Assembly (NCBI RefSeq): GCF_002860205.1
Contig: NZ_PGVB01000007.1
Location: 1-64,000 of the forward strand
Source: Bacillus sp. T33-2
GTDB lineage: Bacteria; Bacillota; Bacilli; Bacillales; Cytobacillaceae
Length of the DNA: 64,000 nucleotides
Direction of reading: 5' to 3'
Position numbers and translations under genes: made by a program. Below, piece after piece: positions 55,297-64,000 of the stretch. The first letter of the stretch is position 1, and each line of letters starts with the position of its first letter. The notes beneath the pieces were generated by a model that worked only from the letters and a program-made list of their open reading frames with translations, was not told the origin of the DNA and ran no database searches.

Positions 55297-55476
55297 TAAA
55301 AGAATCGGTCTATTGGACATAAACATGGAATAACCTCAGTGTAAAGTCGTTTAGAAGCGCCCTATCTGACAACATCATCGAACTCCATCAGTGTAAAGTT
55401 CTTTAGAACGCCTCTATTGGACAAAATTCAATATTCCCCATGTACAAAGTCCTTTACAACCGCTACAAATAAAACG
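55297..55476. repeat. Degenerate tandem repeat, about 50-53 bp period
   Basis: Units beginning CAGTGTAAAGT at 55336 and 55389, and CATGTACAAAGT at 55439, share TTTAGAA(G/C)GCC and CTATTGGACA words. A partial earlier unit with CTATTGGACAT is at 55308. Divergent units and no palindromic core, so not CRISPR. This resembles low-complexity intergenic repeats seen in Bacillaceae. Confidence 0.65.
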
Positions 55477-55561
55477 CTGTTCCTGTTATAACCTGTAGGT
55501 GAGAAAGCAACAAAGTTAATGGTGCCGAAGCGAGACCAGGGATTGAAAATCCTCAACCATT

Positions 55562-55587
55562 AAAAAACGTGCCAAGTAAGGCACGTT
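55562..55587 (-). terminator. Terminator of the orphan transcript behind promoter D
   Basis: ACGTGCC-TTACTT-GGCACGT followed by TTTTTT on the minus strand, about 55 nt after the short frame at 55643-55741. Confidence 0.85.
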
Positions 55588-55642
55588 CGATAGTCTGTCA
55601 TCCTGCTACTATCCCTGTTCTTTGATTATATACAGAGATACC

Positions 55643-55741
55643 TTATCGACTATTTTCATTACTCTTTGTATGGAAATTTAATGCTTCAGCCAGAACTTCA
55701 AGATCGCCTTTTTTAACCCGGTCAAACATACAATTTTTCAG
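55643..55741 (-). CDS. Possible 32-aa peptide of the orphan transcript
   Basis: A frame reading from CTG 55741 (or ATG 55729) ends at TAA 55643. It encodes a charged helix-like peptide (contains MFDRVKKGDLEVLAEALNF). GGAGA at 55749-55753 is 7 nt before the CTG but 19 nt before the ATG, so the start is uncertain. The transcript may instead be a non-coding RNA of about 200 nt. Confidence 0.35.
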   Translation of the reverse strand: MKNCMFDRVKKGDLEVLAEALNFHTKSNENSR

Positions 55742-55770
55742 ATGGGCTTCTCCAAGCAATATGGACAAAC

Positions 55771-55847
55771 TGTTTAGAAATGAATGTATCGCGGAAATCC
55801 GCAAAAATATAGCACAAGCCACGCAAAGATTTAGCTGTGCCCCGCAA
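55771..55847 (-). promoter_or_regulatory. Promoter D: three tandem ComA-like boxes, orphan transcript
   Basis: Boxes TTGCGG-GGCA-CAGCTA, TTGCGT-GGCT-TGTGCT and TTGCGG-ATTT-CCGCGA at 21-22-bp spacing (complement ends 55846, 55825 and 55803). The last TGCGG begins exactly 27 bp before TAAACA (complement 55771-55776), a weaker -10. The last box is the best inverted repeat in the window. Confidence 0.65.
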
Positions 55848-55859
55848 ACAAAGAAACAA

Positions 55860-56263
55860 GATGCTTAAGCGCCCTTTTCGTTTTTTCGCCGTACTAGGCA
55901 TCCGCAGGCTTGCCTTGTATAACTGCTGTTCTCCCCTTTGTCCGCAGTATCCGGGCTGCTTCCGGTAATACCGCTTAAACCGGAATTCCATATTTGATCC
56001 TCAATATTAACCCTGGCATTTGTTTCGTAACCGAAAACATTCTCAAAAACACAATATGAAAACTAATCACAAAATATTTGACTATTCAAAAACGTAACGT
56101 ATAATAAAGAAAATAAAATTTAGGGAAACTACTCAAAAATGCCAAGGAACTTAGTAGCTCACTACACATGCTTTTAATGTTCAATCCTAATATATAAGAA
56201 GGCATCAACTGCGATACGTAATGCACTAGATAGAGAAAGATACGTTTTCAGGGGGTGTAACAT
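55860..56263. other. Intergenic upstream of the pxp operon
   Basis: About 400 nt, increasingly AT-rich toward the pxp operon. It must hold the pxp promoter; no clear boxes assigned. No coding frame supported. Confidence 0.3.
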
Positions 56264-56974
56264 TTGGAATACAGCTTACATCCGTTAGGTGATAATGCAG
56301 TCATTATCGAACTCGGAGAAGAAATAAATATAAAAACACAGCAAAAAGTTCAATTTATTTGTACTTTTTTGGATAATTATACAGAAAACTGGATAATCGA
56401 ATACATACCCGCCTTCACGACCCTCACTTTGTTTTACGATCCTGTGAAAGCTTCGGATAATGGGAAAGTGAATATTCCCCCATATGATTATGTTTGTTCA
56501 AGAATCCGTTCATTATTAAGCCAGGTTGAAGCTGGCAATGTTGCGGATCCCCGCGTTGTTGAAATACCGGTCTGTTACGGAGGAGAATTGGGGCCGGACC
56601 TGCAGTTTGTCGCGGACCATAACAGTCTGACAACAGAAGAAGTCATCCATATTCATTCAACTGGAGATTACATCGTCCATATGATCGGATTCGCCCCGGG
56701 CTTCCCTTATATTGGCGGGATGTCGGAAAAAATAGCGGCACCAAGAAGGGAAAGGCCGCGATTGAAAATCCCGCCGCGGACAGTGGGAATCGCCGGAAAG
56801 CAGACAGGCGTCTACCCGATTGAAACACCTGGTGGCTGGCAGTTGATCGGCAGGACACCTCTTGAACTGTTCCGACCTGTCGAACAGCCGCCAAGCTTGT
56901 TGCGGGCCGGGGACAGAATCAGGTTTAAGCCTATCAGCTATAAAGAATACTTGGAATTGCGGGGTGAAAAGTGA
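56264..56974 (+). CDS. pxpB: 5-oxoprolinase subunit PxpB (KipI family)
   Basis: The 236-residue protein has the KipI/allophanate hydrolase subunit 1 signature (IGFAPGFPYIGGM, PRRERPRLKIPPRTVGIAGKQTGVYP, GGWQLIGRTP). With PxpC and PxpA it forms the prokaryotic ATP-dependent 5-oxoprolinase that returns pyroglutamate to glutamate. It starts at TTG 56264 after AGGGGGTG. Overlaps pxpC by 4 nt. Confidence 0.93.
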   Translation: MEYSLHPLGDNAVIIELGEEINIKTQQKVQFICTFLDNYTENWIIEYIPAFTTLTLFYDPVKASDNGKVNIPPYDYVCSRIRSLLSQVEAGNVADPRVVEIPVCYGGELGPDLQFVADHNSLTTEEVIHIHSTGDYIVHMIGFAPGFPYIGGMSEKIAAPRRERPRLKIPPRTVGIAGKQTGVYPIETPGGWQLIGRTPLELFRPVEQPPSLLRAGDRIRFKPISYKEYLELRGEK

Positions 56975-57975
56975 TGCTGTCCATCATCAAACCAGGCCTC
57001 CTTTCCAGCATTCAGGATTTGGGAAGATTCGGCTATCAAAAATACGGCGTGATCGCGAGTGGCGTCATGGATCCCCTCTCACATCGCATTGCAAATATTT
57101 TAGCAGGAAACCAAGAAAACGAACCAACTATGGAAGTCACTTTAATGGGGCCTGCCATGCAATTTGAAAGGGATGCCCTGATCTCAATATGCGGCGGCGA
57201 CTTGTCCCCTGCTGTCGACGGGGCGCCTGTAAGGCTTTGGCGCTCCATTTACGTTAAAAAAGGAAGTAAACTCAGCTTCGGACCGGCTAAATCCGGCACA
57301 CGGGCTTACATTGCGGTAGCTGGCGGTTTTGCCGTCCCGGAGGTAATGGAAAGCAAATCGACATATCTGAGGGCGGGGATTGGCGGTTTTCATGGGCGTC
57401 CCCTGCAAGCTGGAGACGAGATTGAGTTCAATCCTCCGGGCAGGTTCTCACAGACCATTGTCGAACACCTGGCAACACAAGCCGGTGACCAGACGTTCGC
57501 AGAAATGGAATGGTCGGTTGCTTCTGACCTGATTCCCCTGCACCGAAAAGATCCATTTATCCGAGTTATGCGTGGCAGGCAATACGATCTATTTTCGGAA
57601 GACAGTAAACACAGGTTTTTCAGTGAACCATTTGAAGTCACACCCCAGTCAGACCGGATGGGCTACCGGTTGAAGGGGCCATTTTTGGCACTTGAGCTTC
57701 CCGATGAATTGATTTCCGAAGCCGTTAGCTTCGGGTCCATACAGGTGCCATCCGAAGGAAATCCGATTGTCCTTTTGGCTGACAGGCAAACGACAGGCGG
57801 ATACCCAAAGATAGGTCAAATTGCAACAGTGGACCTGCCTCTAATAGCACAGGCAAAGCCGGGAGATAAAATTCTATTCAAGGAAATAACCCATGAAGAA
57901 GCACAGCTCCTTTTCTTAAAAAGAGAGACAAAAATAAAGCAGCTGGTCAATGGGATTTCACTAAAATTCAGATAG
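56971..57975 (+). CDS. pxpC: 5-oxoprolinase subunit PxpC (KipA family)
   Basis: The 334-residue protein has the biotin-dependent carboxylase-like/KipA signature (GLLSSIQDLGRFGYQKYGV, GVMDPLSHRIAN, QVPSEGNPIVLLADRQTTGGYPKIG). It pairs with PxpB in the 5-oxoprolinase; in B. subtilis KipA also modulates the KipI effect on KinA. No kipR-like regulator is seen nearby. Confidence 0.93.
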   Translation: MMLSIIKPGLLSSIQDLGRFGYQKYGVIASGVMDPLSHRIANILAGNQENEPTMEVTLMGPAMQFERDALISICGGDLSPAVDGAPVRLWRSIYVKKGSKLSFGPAKSGTRAYIAVAGGFAVPEVMESKSTYLRAGIGGFHGRPLQAGDEIEFNPPGRFSQTIVEHLATQAGDQTFAEMEWSVASDLIPLHRKDPFIRVMRGRQYDLFSEDSKHRFFSEPFEVTPQSDRMGYRLKGPFLALELPDELISEAVSFGSIQVPSEGNPIVLLADRQTTGGYPKIGQIATVDLPLIAQAKPGDKILFKEITHEEAQLLFLKRETKIKQLVNGISLKFR

Positions 57976-57990
57976 GAGGAACAGCGGAAA

Positions 57991-58758
57991 ATGGTGAAAG
58001 TTGACATAAACTGTGACATGGGAGAAAGTTTTGGCACTTATACACTCGGAAGGGACGCGGAAATCCTTGACTATGTGACGTCCGCGAACATTGCCTGCGG
58101 ATTCCACGCCGGTGACCCGGCAACAATGCGGAAGACAGTGAAATTGGCGCTTGAGAAAAATGTCGGGATAGGCGCTCATCCAGGGCTGCAGGATCTCGTT
58201 GGTTTCGGCAGACGGGAAATGCAGATTTCACCCCAGGACGCTTATGACATCGTTGTTTACCAAATTGGTGCCCTCTCCGCTTTCGTCAAAGCTGAAGGCG
58301 GAAAAGTCCAGCATGTGAAGCCACATGGTGCCCTGTTCAACATGGCAGCAAAAAGTGCCCCATTGGCCGAATCGATCGCAGAAGCAGTTTATAAGGTTGA
58401 CCCTCAGCTGGTATTCTTCGGGCTCTCCGGCAGCGAACTTGTCAAGGCGGGCAAGAAGCTCGGCCTGCGCTCGGTAAATGAAGTATTTTCTGACCGGACC
58501 TACCAGCAGGATGGCTCGCTTACCCCGCGGAAGCATCCTGACGCGCTCATTAAAGATCATGAAGTTGCTGTCAGCCAGGTGATCAGGATGGTTAAAGATG
58601 GCAAGGTCACTTCCCTACAGGGTGAGGACGTCGAGATCAAGGCGGATACAGTATGCATCCATGGGGACGGAGAAAGCGCACTCGACTTTGCAAAATATAT
58701 CAACAGCGCTCTAAAGGAGTCAGGTATCACAGTTGCTAAAATCAGCAGCTTTATATAA
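57991..58758 (+). CDS. pxpA: 5-oxoprolinase subunit PxpA (LamB/YcsF family)
   Basis: The 255-residue protein begins [12 protein letters not shown] and has [37 protein letters not shown] and CIHGD, the LamB/YcsF active-site blocks. It is the catalytic component acting on 5-oxoproline. A RBS (AGGAGGA) lies 8 nt upstream, and it follows pxpC by 15 nt. Confidence 0.95.
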   Translation: MVKVDINCDMGESFGTYTLGRDAEILDYVTSANIACGFHAGDPATMRKTVKLALEKNVGIGAHPGLQDLVGFGRREMQISPQDAYDIVVYQIGALSAFVKAEGGKVQHVKPHGALFNMAAKSAPLAESIAEAVYKVDPQLVFFGLSGSELVKAGKKLGLRSVNEVFSDRTYQQDGSLTPRKHPDALIKDHEVAVSQVIRMVKDGKVTSLQGEDVEIKADTVCIHGDGESALDFAKYINSALKESGITVAKISSFI

Positions 58759-58837
58759 TGAAAGATAGCAGAAAAATGCTTCAACTTACCAAAAAAGAAG
58801 CTCTGCCAACAATGTATAAACTTCAAGGGGGCTTACT

Positions 58838-60028
58838 ATGGAGAATAAATCACGTGCAAGTTTATTAATGGGTGCCGCATTCTTGATGGCGACATCCGCA
58901 ATCGGGCCCGGGTTCCTGACCCAGACCACAGTGTTTACGAAGGAACTGCTGGCGAGCTTTGGTTTTGTTATTTTAATATCCATCATCATTGATATCGGTG
59001 CCCAGATGAACATCTGGCGAATCATTGCCATCTCAGAAAAACGGGCACAGGATATTGCCAACGATGTACTGCCTGGCTTAGGATATTTCCTTGCCGCCCT
59101 TATTGTTGCCGGGGGCCTTGCTTTTAATATCGGCAATATCGCCGGTGCAGGGCTTGGCGTTAACGTATTATTCGGCCTCACAGCAGAAATGGGTGCTTTG
59201 TTGAGCGGTATTGTCGCTATCGGAATCTTTCTTGTCCGTGAAGCAGGGAAAGCGATGGACCGATTCGCACAGATCATGGGGTTCGTCATGATTGCCCTGA
59301 CTGTTTATGTGATGTTTACGGCTGAACCTCCACTAGGAGAAGCTGTTGTTAAGTCCTTTGTTCCTGATGAGATTGATTTTCTTGCCATCGTGACACTTGT
59401 CGGCGGAACTGTCGGGGGCTATATCACATTTGCTGGCGGACACCGTTTACTGGATGCCGGGGTGAAAGGCAGACAAGCTCTGCCGGAAGTGACAAAAAGC
59501 GCCGTCAGTGCAATTGGGATCGCTTCGATCATGAGGATTTTCCTGTTCCTTGCAGCTCTCGGGATCGTTGCCCAGGGGCTACCCATTGACCCGGACAATC
59601 CCCCTGCCTCCGTTTTTAAACTGGCTGCAGGCAATGTCGGCTACAAAATCTTTGGTATAGTCATGTGGGCCGCTGCTGTAACGTCCGTTGTCGGCGCCGC
59701 CTATACATCAGTTTCATTCATCCAGACATTGAGCAAAACAGTGGAACGACACAGCAAGTGGTTCACTGTTGGATTTATTGCCATTTCTACATTAGTATTT
59801 GTTTTAATAGGAAGGCCAGTAAAAATCCTTGTACTGGTTGGCGCACTTAATGGACTGATCCTGCCGATAGCGCTGGCAGTGATGTTGATTGCAGCCCACC
59901 GTACTAAAATTGTCGGCAACTATAAGCATCCTCTCTGGATGACGCTCTTTGGCATCATCATTGTCATCACGATGTCCTATATGGGTGGTTACTCCTTAAT
60001 CAACGGCATTCCACAGCTGTTTAAATAA
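58838..60028 (+). CDS. NRAMP-family transporter (YcsG-like)
   Basis: The 396-residue protein has about 11 membrane segments and NRAMP-like helix 1 ([16 protein letters not shown]). The usual DPGN metal motif is changed to a GPGF form, as in the divergent YcsG group. In Bacillus it is always linked to pxp genes and may carry 5-oxoproline or a related acid rather than a metal; inference. The ATG at 58838 follows AAGGGGGC. Confidence 0.88.
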   Translation: MENKSRASLLMGAAFLMATSAIGPGFLTQTTVFTKELLASFGFVILISIIIDIGAQMNIWRIIAISEKRAQDIANDVLPGLGYFLAALIVAGGLAFNIGNIAGAGLGVNVLFGLTAEMGALLSGIVAIGIFLVREAGKAMDRFAQIMGFVMIALTVYVMFTAEPPLGEAVVKSFVPDEIDFLAIVTLVGGTVGGYITFAGGHRLLDAGVKGRQALPEVTKSAVSAIGIASIMRIFLFLAALGIVAQGLPIDPDNPPASVFKLAAGNVGYKIFGIVMWAAAVTSVVGAAYTSVSFIQTLSKTVERHSKWFTVGFIAISTLVFVLIGRPVKILVLVGALNGLILPIALAVMLIAAHRTKIVGNYKHPLWMTLFGIIIVITMSYMGGYSLINGIPQLFK

Positions 60029-60047
60029 AAGTGATGGAGGTTTGATC

Positions 60048-60839
60048 ATGATTACTGCAAAAGTAAAAACACCAAGGGAAGTTCGTGAAATGATCCGCCA
60101 AAACTTGTGGCTCAAGCCAACTTCCGGACTGGCAAATGGTTACATCCAGGGTAATTTGGCTGTCCTGCCGCAGGATCTTGCGTTCGAGTTCCTGCTGTTT
60201 TGCCAGCGGAACCCAAAGCCTTGCCCGATTATCGATGTAACCATGCCGGGCTCCGGCGTGCCTGAATTGTCTGCACCAGATGCGGATTTAAAGACGGATA
60301 TCCCCAAATACAGAGTGTATCGCAACGGTGTCTTTACCGAGGAATTGACTGATGTCACCGGGCTTTGGGACGATTCCATGGTAGGATTCCTGATCGGCTG
60401 CAGCTTTACTTTCGAAGAAGCCCTTCTGAAAAATGGCATCCCGATCCGCCACATTGAGGAAGGCTGCAACGTGCCTATGTACAAAACAAATATCCCGACC
60501 GTAAAAGCTGGAAGGTTTGAAGGACCGACTGTGGTGAGCATGCGGCCAATGACAGAAAAAGACGCGATTCGCGCAGTACAAGTGACAAGCAGGTTCCCAT
60601 CCGTGCATGGAGCACCAGTCCATATCGGCAACCCTGCCGCAATCGGGATCGAGGACATCAACAGCCCGGACTTCGGTGACAGTGTCAGCATCAAACAAGG
60701 TGAAGTTCCTGTTTTCTGGGCGTGCGGCGTGACTCCACAGGCAATTGCCATGCATGTGAAGCCGGAAATCATGATTACCCATGCTCCTGGCCACATGTTT
60801 GTCACTGATTTGAAAAATGAACAGTTTAGTATTCTATAA
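60048..60839 (+). CDS. Putative hydro-lyase, YcsI/DUF1445 family
   Basis: The 263-residue protein belongs to the DUF1445 (D-glutamate cyclase-like) family, recognised by [47 protein letters not shown] and [13 protein letters not shown]. It is probably D-glutamate cyclase or a related lyase generating 5-oxoproline. The ATG at 60048 follows GGAGG; the TTG at 60042 overlaps too closely. Last gene of the five-gene pxp operon. Confidence 0.9.
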   Translation: MITAKVKTPREVREMIRQNLWLKPTSGLANGYIQGNLAVLPQDLAFEFLLFCQRNPKPCPIIDVTMPGSGVPELSAPDADLKTDIPKYRVYRNGVFTEELTDVTGLWDDSMVGFLIGCSFTFEEALLKNGIPIRHIEEGCNVPMYKTNIPTVKAGRFEGPTVVSMRPMTEKDAIRAVQVTSRFPSVHGAPVHIGNPAAIGIEDINSPDFGDSVSIKQGEVPVFWACGVTPQAIAMHVKPEIMITHAPGHMFVTDLKNEQFSIL

Positions 60840-60847
60840 TAATAGTA

Positions 60848-60881
60848 GAAAGGCGTCCCCTCTCATGAGGTGACGCCTTTG
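60848..60881 (+). terminator. Hairpin after the pxp operon
   Basis: AAAGGCGTC and GACGCCTTT form a 9-bp stem starting about 10 nt after the stop codon. The T-run is weak. Confidence 0.6.
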
Positions 60882-60975
60882 AACTGTATAAGCCAATTAT
60901 AAATCCCTCAAGCCATAGCTGCCCTTACCACGGTTCAATCCTTACAATGGTTACCAATGTAAGAAAGAAACTCAA

Positions 60976-61022
60976 CAAAAAAGCTTGCACACACAATCCA
61001 TCAGGATCGGTATGCAAGCTTG
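60976..61022 (-). terminator. Terminator of the molybdopterin oxidoreductase gene
   Basis: On the minus strand AAGCTTGCA and TGCAAGCTT form a stem with a 23-nt loop, followed by TTTTTT. Confidence 0.8.
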
Positions 61023-61044
61023 TAAACTCTAACATACTTTTCTA

Positions 61045-63405
61045 TTATGCCGGCGCATCGAGTTCATCGTCTTCGATGCGTTTTTCAAGATAGTCTACAT
61101 CCTTTCGGGCATTGAAGCGATCAGCTTTTTCCAGTGTGACCGTGATATTGTAATCAGGAATGCCGGCGAATTTCTCATAGCGGCCTCTTGGCAGCAAGAA
61201 GTTTCCTTCAGGGAAGTGAACTTCAACATTTCCGCGTGCGATGTCAACGAACTTTGCTCTTCCCTGGAATACGCCAAAGCCATTGTACAATACAATTCCT
61301 TCACCTTCTGCAATGCTCAGCTCAAGGGCATCTTCCTTGCTCATCAATACATCGTATCTGCCTGCCCCATTCAATGGGTCCACTTCATTGTAAACCATGG
61401 AATTGAATTGCTTACCGCGGCGGGAAGTTACAATAAACTGGCCTTCCTTTTTACCTAGATCAGGAATGTCAACATTAATCAGATTGCCTTTTCCATCTGG
61501 AGTCGGACAGATACCGTCTTCACATAGCCAAGCTCCGCCCCACTGGAATACATCGCCTGCTTTTTTGAGATGCTGGATTCCATCATAATTAGGATTAGCC
61601 AGTGCAATTTCGTCACGGATAGCCTGGCCATCCGTGAAATCAACCAAATGGGCTGTTTCTGGCTTAATGCGCTTAGCTAAATCAATATAGATTTTCCATT
61701 CAGCACGCGCTTCTTCAATCTTGTTTTTGTTTCCTTCGATTTCCGGGCTGAAGTACACCATCCGCTCTGTGGAAGTCGATGTGCCGCCGCCTTCCTGTTC
61801 ATAGCGGGTTTTTGCCGGAAGGACGATGACAGCTTCCTTGGCATCCACAAGAGTGGAAGTATTCAGGATGATATCCTGGTGGACACGGATCTCAAGTTCA
61901 GACAGTGCTTTTTCAACAAAATCAGGATCTGGCATTGTTTCAAGGAAATTACCGCCAGAAAGGTAATACAATTTGATCTTGCGTTCATGGTCTTCAGGCA
62001 GGACGATGTTCTCAAGCGTCACGCCGACAATGTCCCCTTGCCATTCCGGCAATTTGAAGCCCCATAATTTTTCTATACGCTCGATGTTCTCACCGTAGAA
62101 GTCGCCTCCAGGCAGAACAAATGGGTCAGCCCCCATCTCGCCGCTACCTTGAACAGAAGAGTGCCCACGGAAAGGCATAAGGCCTGCATGCTTGCGGCCA
62201 AGGTGTCCGCGCAGCAACGCAAGGTTGGCTACCTGAGAGATGTTATCTGTTGCAAATGAGTGCATAGTCAAGCCCAGCGCCCAAGCATATACAGCATTTT
62301 TGCTGCTTGCAAGCAATTCTGCCAGCTCAATGATGCGCTCTTTTGTCACACCAGAGGATTCGATAATGGCATCCCAGCTTTGTTCCTGGACTTTTGCCTT
62401 TAATTCTTCATAGCCGTTTACATGCTCTTTTACGAATTCATGGTTGATCGCTGAACCGTGTGCTTTTTCTTCCATGTCAAACCAGTGTTTCATGATTCCG
62501 TGCATGAACGCAATATCTCCGCCGATGTTGACCTGGTAGAAATCGTCCGCTACCTTCGTTCCGAATAATGCTGATTCAGGGTTGGAAGGAATCCAGTACT
62601 TATCCATCGCTGGCTCTTTGTAAGGGTTCACCACGATGATTTTTGTACCCTTTTTCTTTGCTTCAAGCATATACTTTGTCGATACTGGTGAGCTGTTTGA
62701 AGCTACACTTCCCCAGAACAGCAGGACGTCTGTTCCAATCCAGTCCTGGTAGTTTGATGTGGAAGCTCCTACCCCAACCGAGCGCTTTAATGCTGTTTTT
62801 GATGGTGAATGGCAAATGCGGCTCGCATTGTCCACATGGTTTGTGCCAAGGAACCGGGAAACTTTACCTGCAACATAGTAAGATTCATTTGTGATTCCGC
62901 GGCTGGTTAAATAAAATGCATATTGTTTCGGGTCAAGCTTTTTCATTTTATCGGCAATCATAACCATTGCTTCATCCCATGTGATCCGGGAAAACTTACG
63001 CTCTCCTTTTCTGCGGATCATTGGGTATGGAATACGGCCCAATTTACGAAGCTGAGTACTGTCATATTTTCTTAGTTCATCGATATCCGCATGCAGGATC
63101 TCAGGTTTAATGGCACCTACAGTGTTCAGCCGAAGAACATTCAATCTGGTTGTACAAAGGTGTGGACCTGTCAATGTCTGGTCATGAAGGCCGGATACAC
63201 CCAACGCACAGCCATCACAGACACCCTTTGTTATGATGTTTGTTGCATATCCCAGGTTATCTCTGTTATCCCAGGCGATTTTCATGGTATCTCTGATGTG
63301 CTTTGGCTTAATTTTAGTAAGCCCGAATGGAATTGGGCTGACCCAATGCTTTGGTGCCGGCATCGCTATTTTTTTCTGAGGTCCTGGATGTTTTGTTTTT
63401 CCCAT
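61045..63405 (-). CDS. FdhF/YdeP-type molybdopterin oxidoreductase
   Basis: The 786-residue protein matches the YdeP/FdhF group of cytoplasmic molybdopterin dinucleotide enzymes. The N-terminal region has CDGC and CTTR, fewer cysteines than a full 4Fe-4S motif. The Mo site region reads RICHSPSKTALK, with Cys/His near residue 200. MGD-binding blocks are NPYKEPAMDKYW, LLRGHLGRKHAGLMPFRGHSSVQGSG and a C-terminal molydopterin-dinucleotide domain. The ATG at 63405 follows GGGAGTG. Probably acid-resistance or formate-related; substrate uncertain. Confidence 0.9.
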   Translation of the reverse strand: MGKTKHPGPQKKIAMPAPKHWVSPIPFGLTKIKPKHIRDTMKIAWDNRDNLGYATNIITKGVCDGCALGVSGLHDQTLTGPHLCTTRLNVLRLNTVGAIKPEILHADIDELRKYDSTQLRKLGRIPYPMIRRKGERKFSRITWDEAMVMIADKMKKLDPKQYAFYLTSRGITNESYYVAGKVSRFLGTNHVDNASRICHSPSKTALKRSVGVGASTSNYQDWIGTDVLLFWGSVASNSSPVSTKYMLEAKKKGTKIIVVNPYKEPAMDKYWIPSNPESALFGTKVADDFYQVNIGGDIAFMHGIMKHWFDMEEKAHGSAINHEFVKEHVNGYEELKAKVQEQSWDAIIESSGVTKERIIELAELLASSKNAVYAWALGLTMHSFATDNISQVANLALLRGHLGRKHAGLMPFRGHSSVQGSGEMGADPFVLPGGDFYGENIERIEKLWGFKLPEWQGDIVGVTLENIVLPEDHERKIKLYYLSGGNFLETMPDPDFVEKALSELEIRVHQDIILNTSTLVDAKEAVIVLPAKTRYEQEGGGTSTSTERMVYFSPEIEGNKNKIEEARAEWKIYIDLAKRIKPETAHLVDFTDGQAIRDEIALANPNYDGIQHLKKAGDVFQWGGAWLCEDGICPTPDGKGNLINVDIPDLGKKEGQFIVTSRRGKQFNSMVYNEVDPLNGAGRYDVLMSKEDALELSIAEGEGIVLYNGFGVFQGRAKFVDIARGNVEVHFPEGNFLLPRGRYEKFAGIPDYNITVTLEKADRFNARKDVDYLEKRIEDDELDAPA

Positions 63406-63493
63406 TTTAAAACACTCCCAATAGATTACTGTTTTTAATATATGATAGGAAAAATAGGAGCAATCTAATTTTCCTGTTATTTACTTGTTCAAA

Positions 63494-63550
63494 AAGAAAA
63501 ACCACCGCGAACTCGATGTGCAATAGCTGTCGAATTCATACGGTGGTTAG
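63494..63550 (-). terminator. Terminator of the DUF2294 gene
   Basis: AACCACCG and CGGTGGTT close a long, imperfectly paired loop and are followed by TTTTT on the minus strand. Confidence 0.8.
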
Positions 63551-63581
63551 TCTTTTGCAGGTTCGCTACCAAGTGCCATAC

Positions 63582-63959
63582 CTATTTGTTGAATTTTGCC
63601 TGGATGTCTTCGTCAAAAACGAAGATCGACATTCCAAAATCACGGTCTAAATCTATATCGACGAACAGTTCTTTAAAATTGCATCCCAAAAACTCTTCCA
63701 TCTCAACAGGTGGATGTTTACGATACATATCCTTTACCATTTCGGTTCTGGCTGACCTTAACGCCTGCTTGCCTTCGGTGGCAGAGGCCATAAATTTCTC
63801 TACAGGAGAGAGATTCCCCTCCATTTCACAGATGGCCCAATTTTTACAAAAAGTCGTAGTGATTTTGCTCGGTCCCTTCCCCATATGCTTCTTGCGAAAG
63901 GAACGGACAATGTTGCTGAATTCTGCTTCGTATTTATTCAAGGTATCCTCCCCCGCCAT
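63582..63959 (-). CDS. DUF2294 (Na-translocating decarboxylase-like) family protein
   Basis: The 125-residue soluble protein has the DUF2294 pattern: NKYEAEFSNIVRSFRKKHMGKGP near the N-terminus, CEMEGNLSPVEKFM in the middle, and a charged C-terminal half. Family members often occur beside formate dehydrogenase-like genes in Bacillus, as here. No catalytic motif. Function unknown. The ATG at 63959 follows GGGGGAGGATAC. Confidence 0.85.
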   Translation of the reverse strand: MAGEDTLNKYEAEFSNIVRSFRKKHMGKGPSKITTTFCKNWAICEMEGNLSPVEKFMASATEGKQALRSARTEMVKDMYRKHPPVEMEEFLGCNFKELFVDIDLDRDFGMSIFVFDEDIQAKFNK

Positions 63960-64000
63960 CTATAGATGCTTAACATGATAGGTTATTGTACCATACGAAT

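Noticed and set aside
55297-55476. Possible CRISPR-like array
   Set aside because: Units are 50-53 bp, diverged over most of their length, with no constant repeat and variable spacer pattern and no cas genes nearby.
55722-55991. 89-aa minus-strand frame over promoter D
   Set aside because: It runs through the tandem boxes and has no ribosome binding site. The box structure explains the region better.
1-64000. tRNA or rRNA genes
   Set aside because: No cloverleaf-like or rRNA-like sequence was noticed on either strand; a dedicated search was not possible here.

Overview
The window is chromosomal DNA of a spore-forming, low-to-moderate G+C Bacillaceae bacterium (Bacillus sensu lato; species not determinable by eye). 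Evidence: an H-type small acid-soluble spore protein gene, strong AGGAGG-type ribosome binding sites, U-tract terminators, a KinA-like multi-PAS kinase, the pxpBCA-ycsG-ycsI cluster, and many Bacillus-type small proteins. No rRNA, tRNA, prophage or CRISPR array is visible.

Layout. 0-12 kb: an RsbR-type STAS remnant, a manganese catalase, two small proteins, a large PAS/GAF histidine kinase, a class I ribonucleotide reductase operon (alpha, beta, flavodoxin) behind a cobalamin riboswitch with its own terminator, and an ECF sigma factor with its DUF4179 partner. 12-20 kb: small zinc-ribbon protein, M50-like membrane protease, acyltransferase, sspH, sirtuin, a YHYH/Excalibur surface protein, a NERD protein and several decayed genes. 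20-25 kb: aerobic tryptophan-to-anthranilate operon kynU-permease-kynA-kynB, with the permease broken by a frameshift. 25-37 kb: regulators, MATE, ABC and MFS exporters and a MacAB-like efflux operon. 37.6-48.3 kb: a decay zone with remnants of GNAT, Crp/Fnr, CobW/YciC, alcohol dehydrogenase and a copper ATPase, plus an intact IS630-family element and a Zur-controlled ZinT lipoprotein. 41-55 kb: a ComA-like response regulator, two paralogous PAS kinases with ComP-like cores, copZ, and a copA fused to an extracytoplasmic His-rich protein. 56-61 kb: 5-oxoprolinase genes. 61-64 kb: an FdhF/YdeP-type molybdopterin oxidoreductase and a DUF2294 protein.

The most interesting signal is a shared promoter architecture. 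Five minus-strand promoters (upstream of the MacA-like adaptor, the ABC-2 permease, copZ, copA, and a small orphan transcript near 55.7 kb) each carry three or four tandem boxes at 20-22 bp period, resembling the ComA box (TTGCGG-N4-CCGCAA). In all five, the last TGCGG lies exactly 27 bp upstream of a -10-like hexamer (TACAAT three times, TAAAAT, TAAACA). A ComA-like response regulator and two ComP-like kinases lie among these promoters, but no comQ, comX or membrane ComP is seen. I infer a ComA-family regulon rewired from quorum sensing to membrane export and copper handling.
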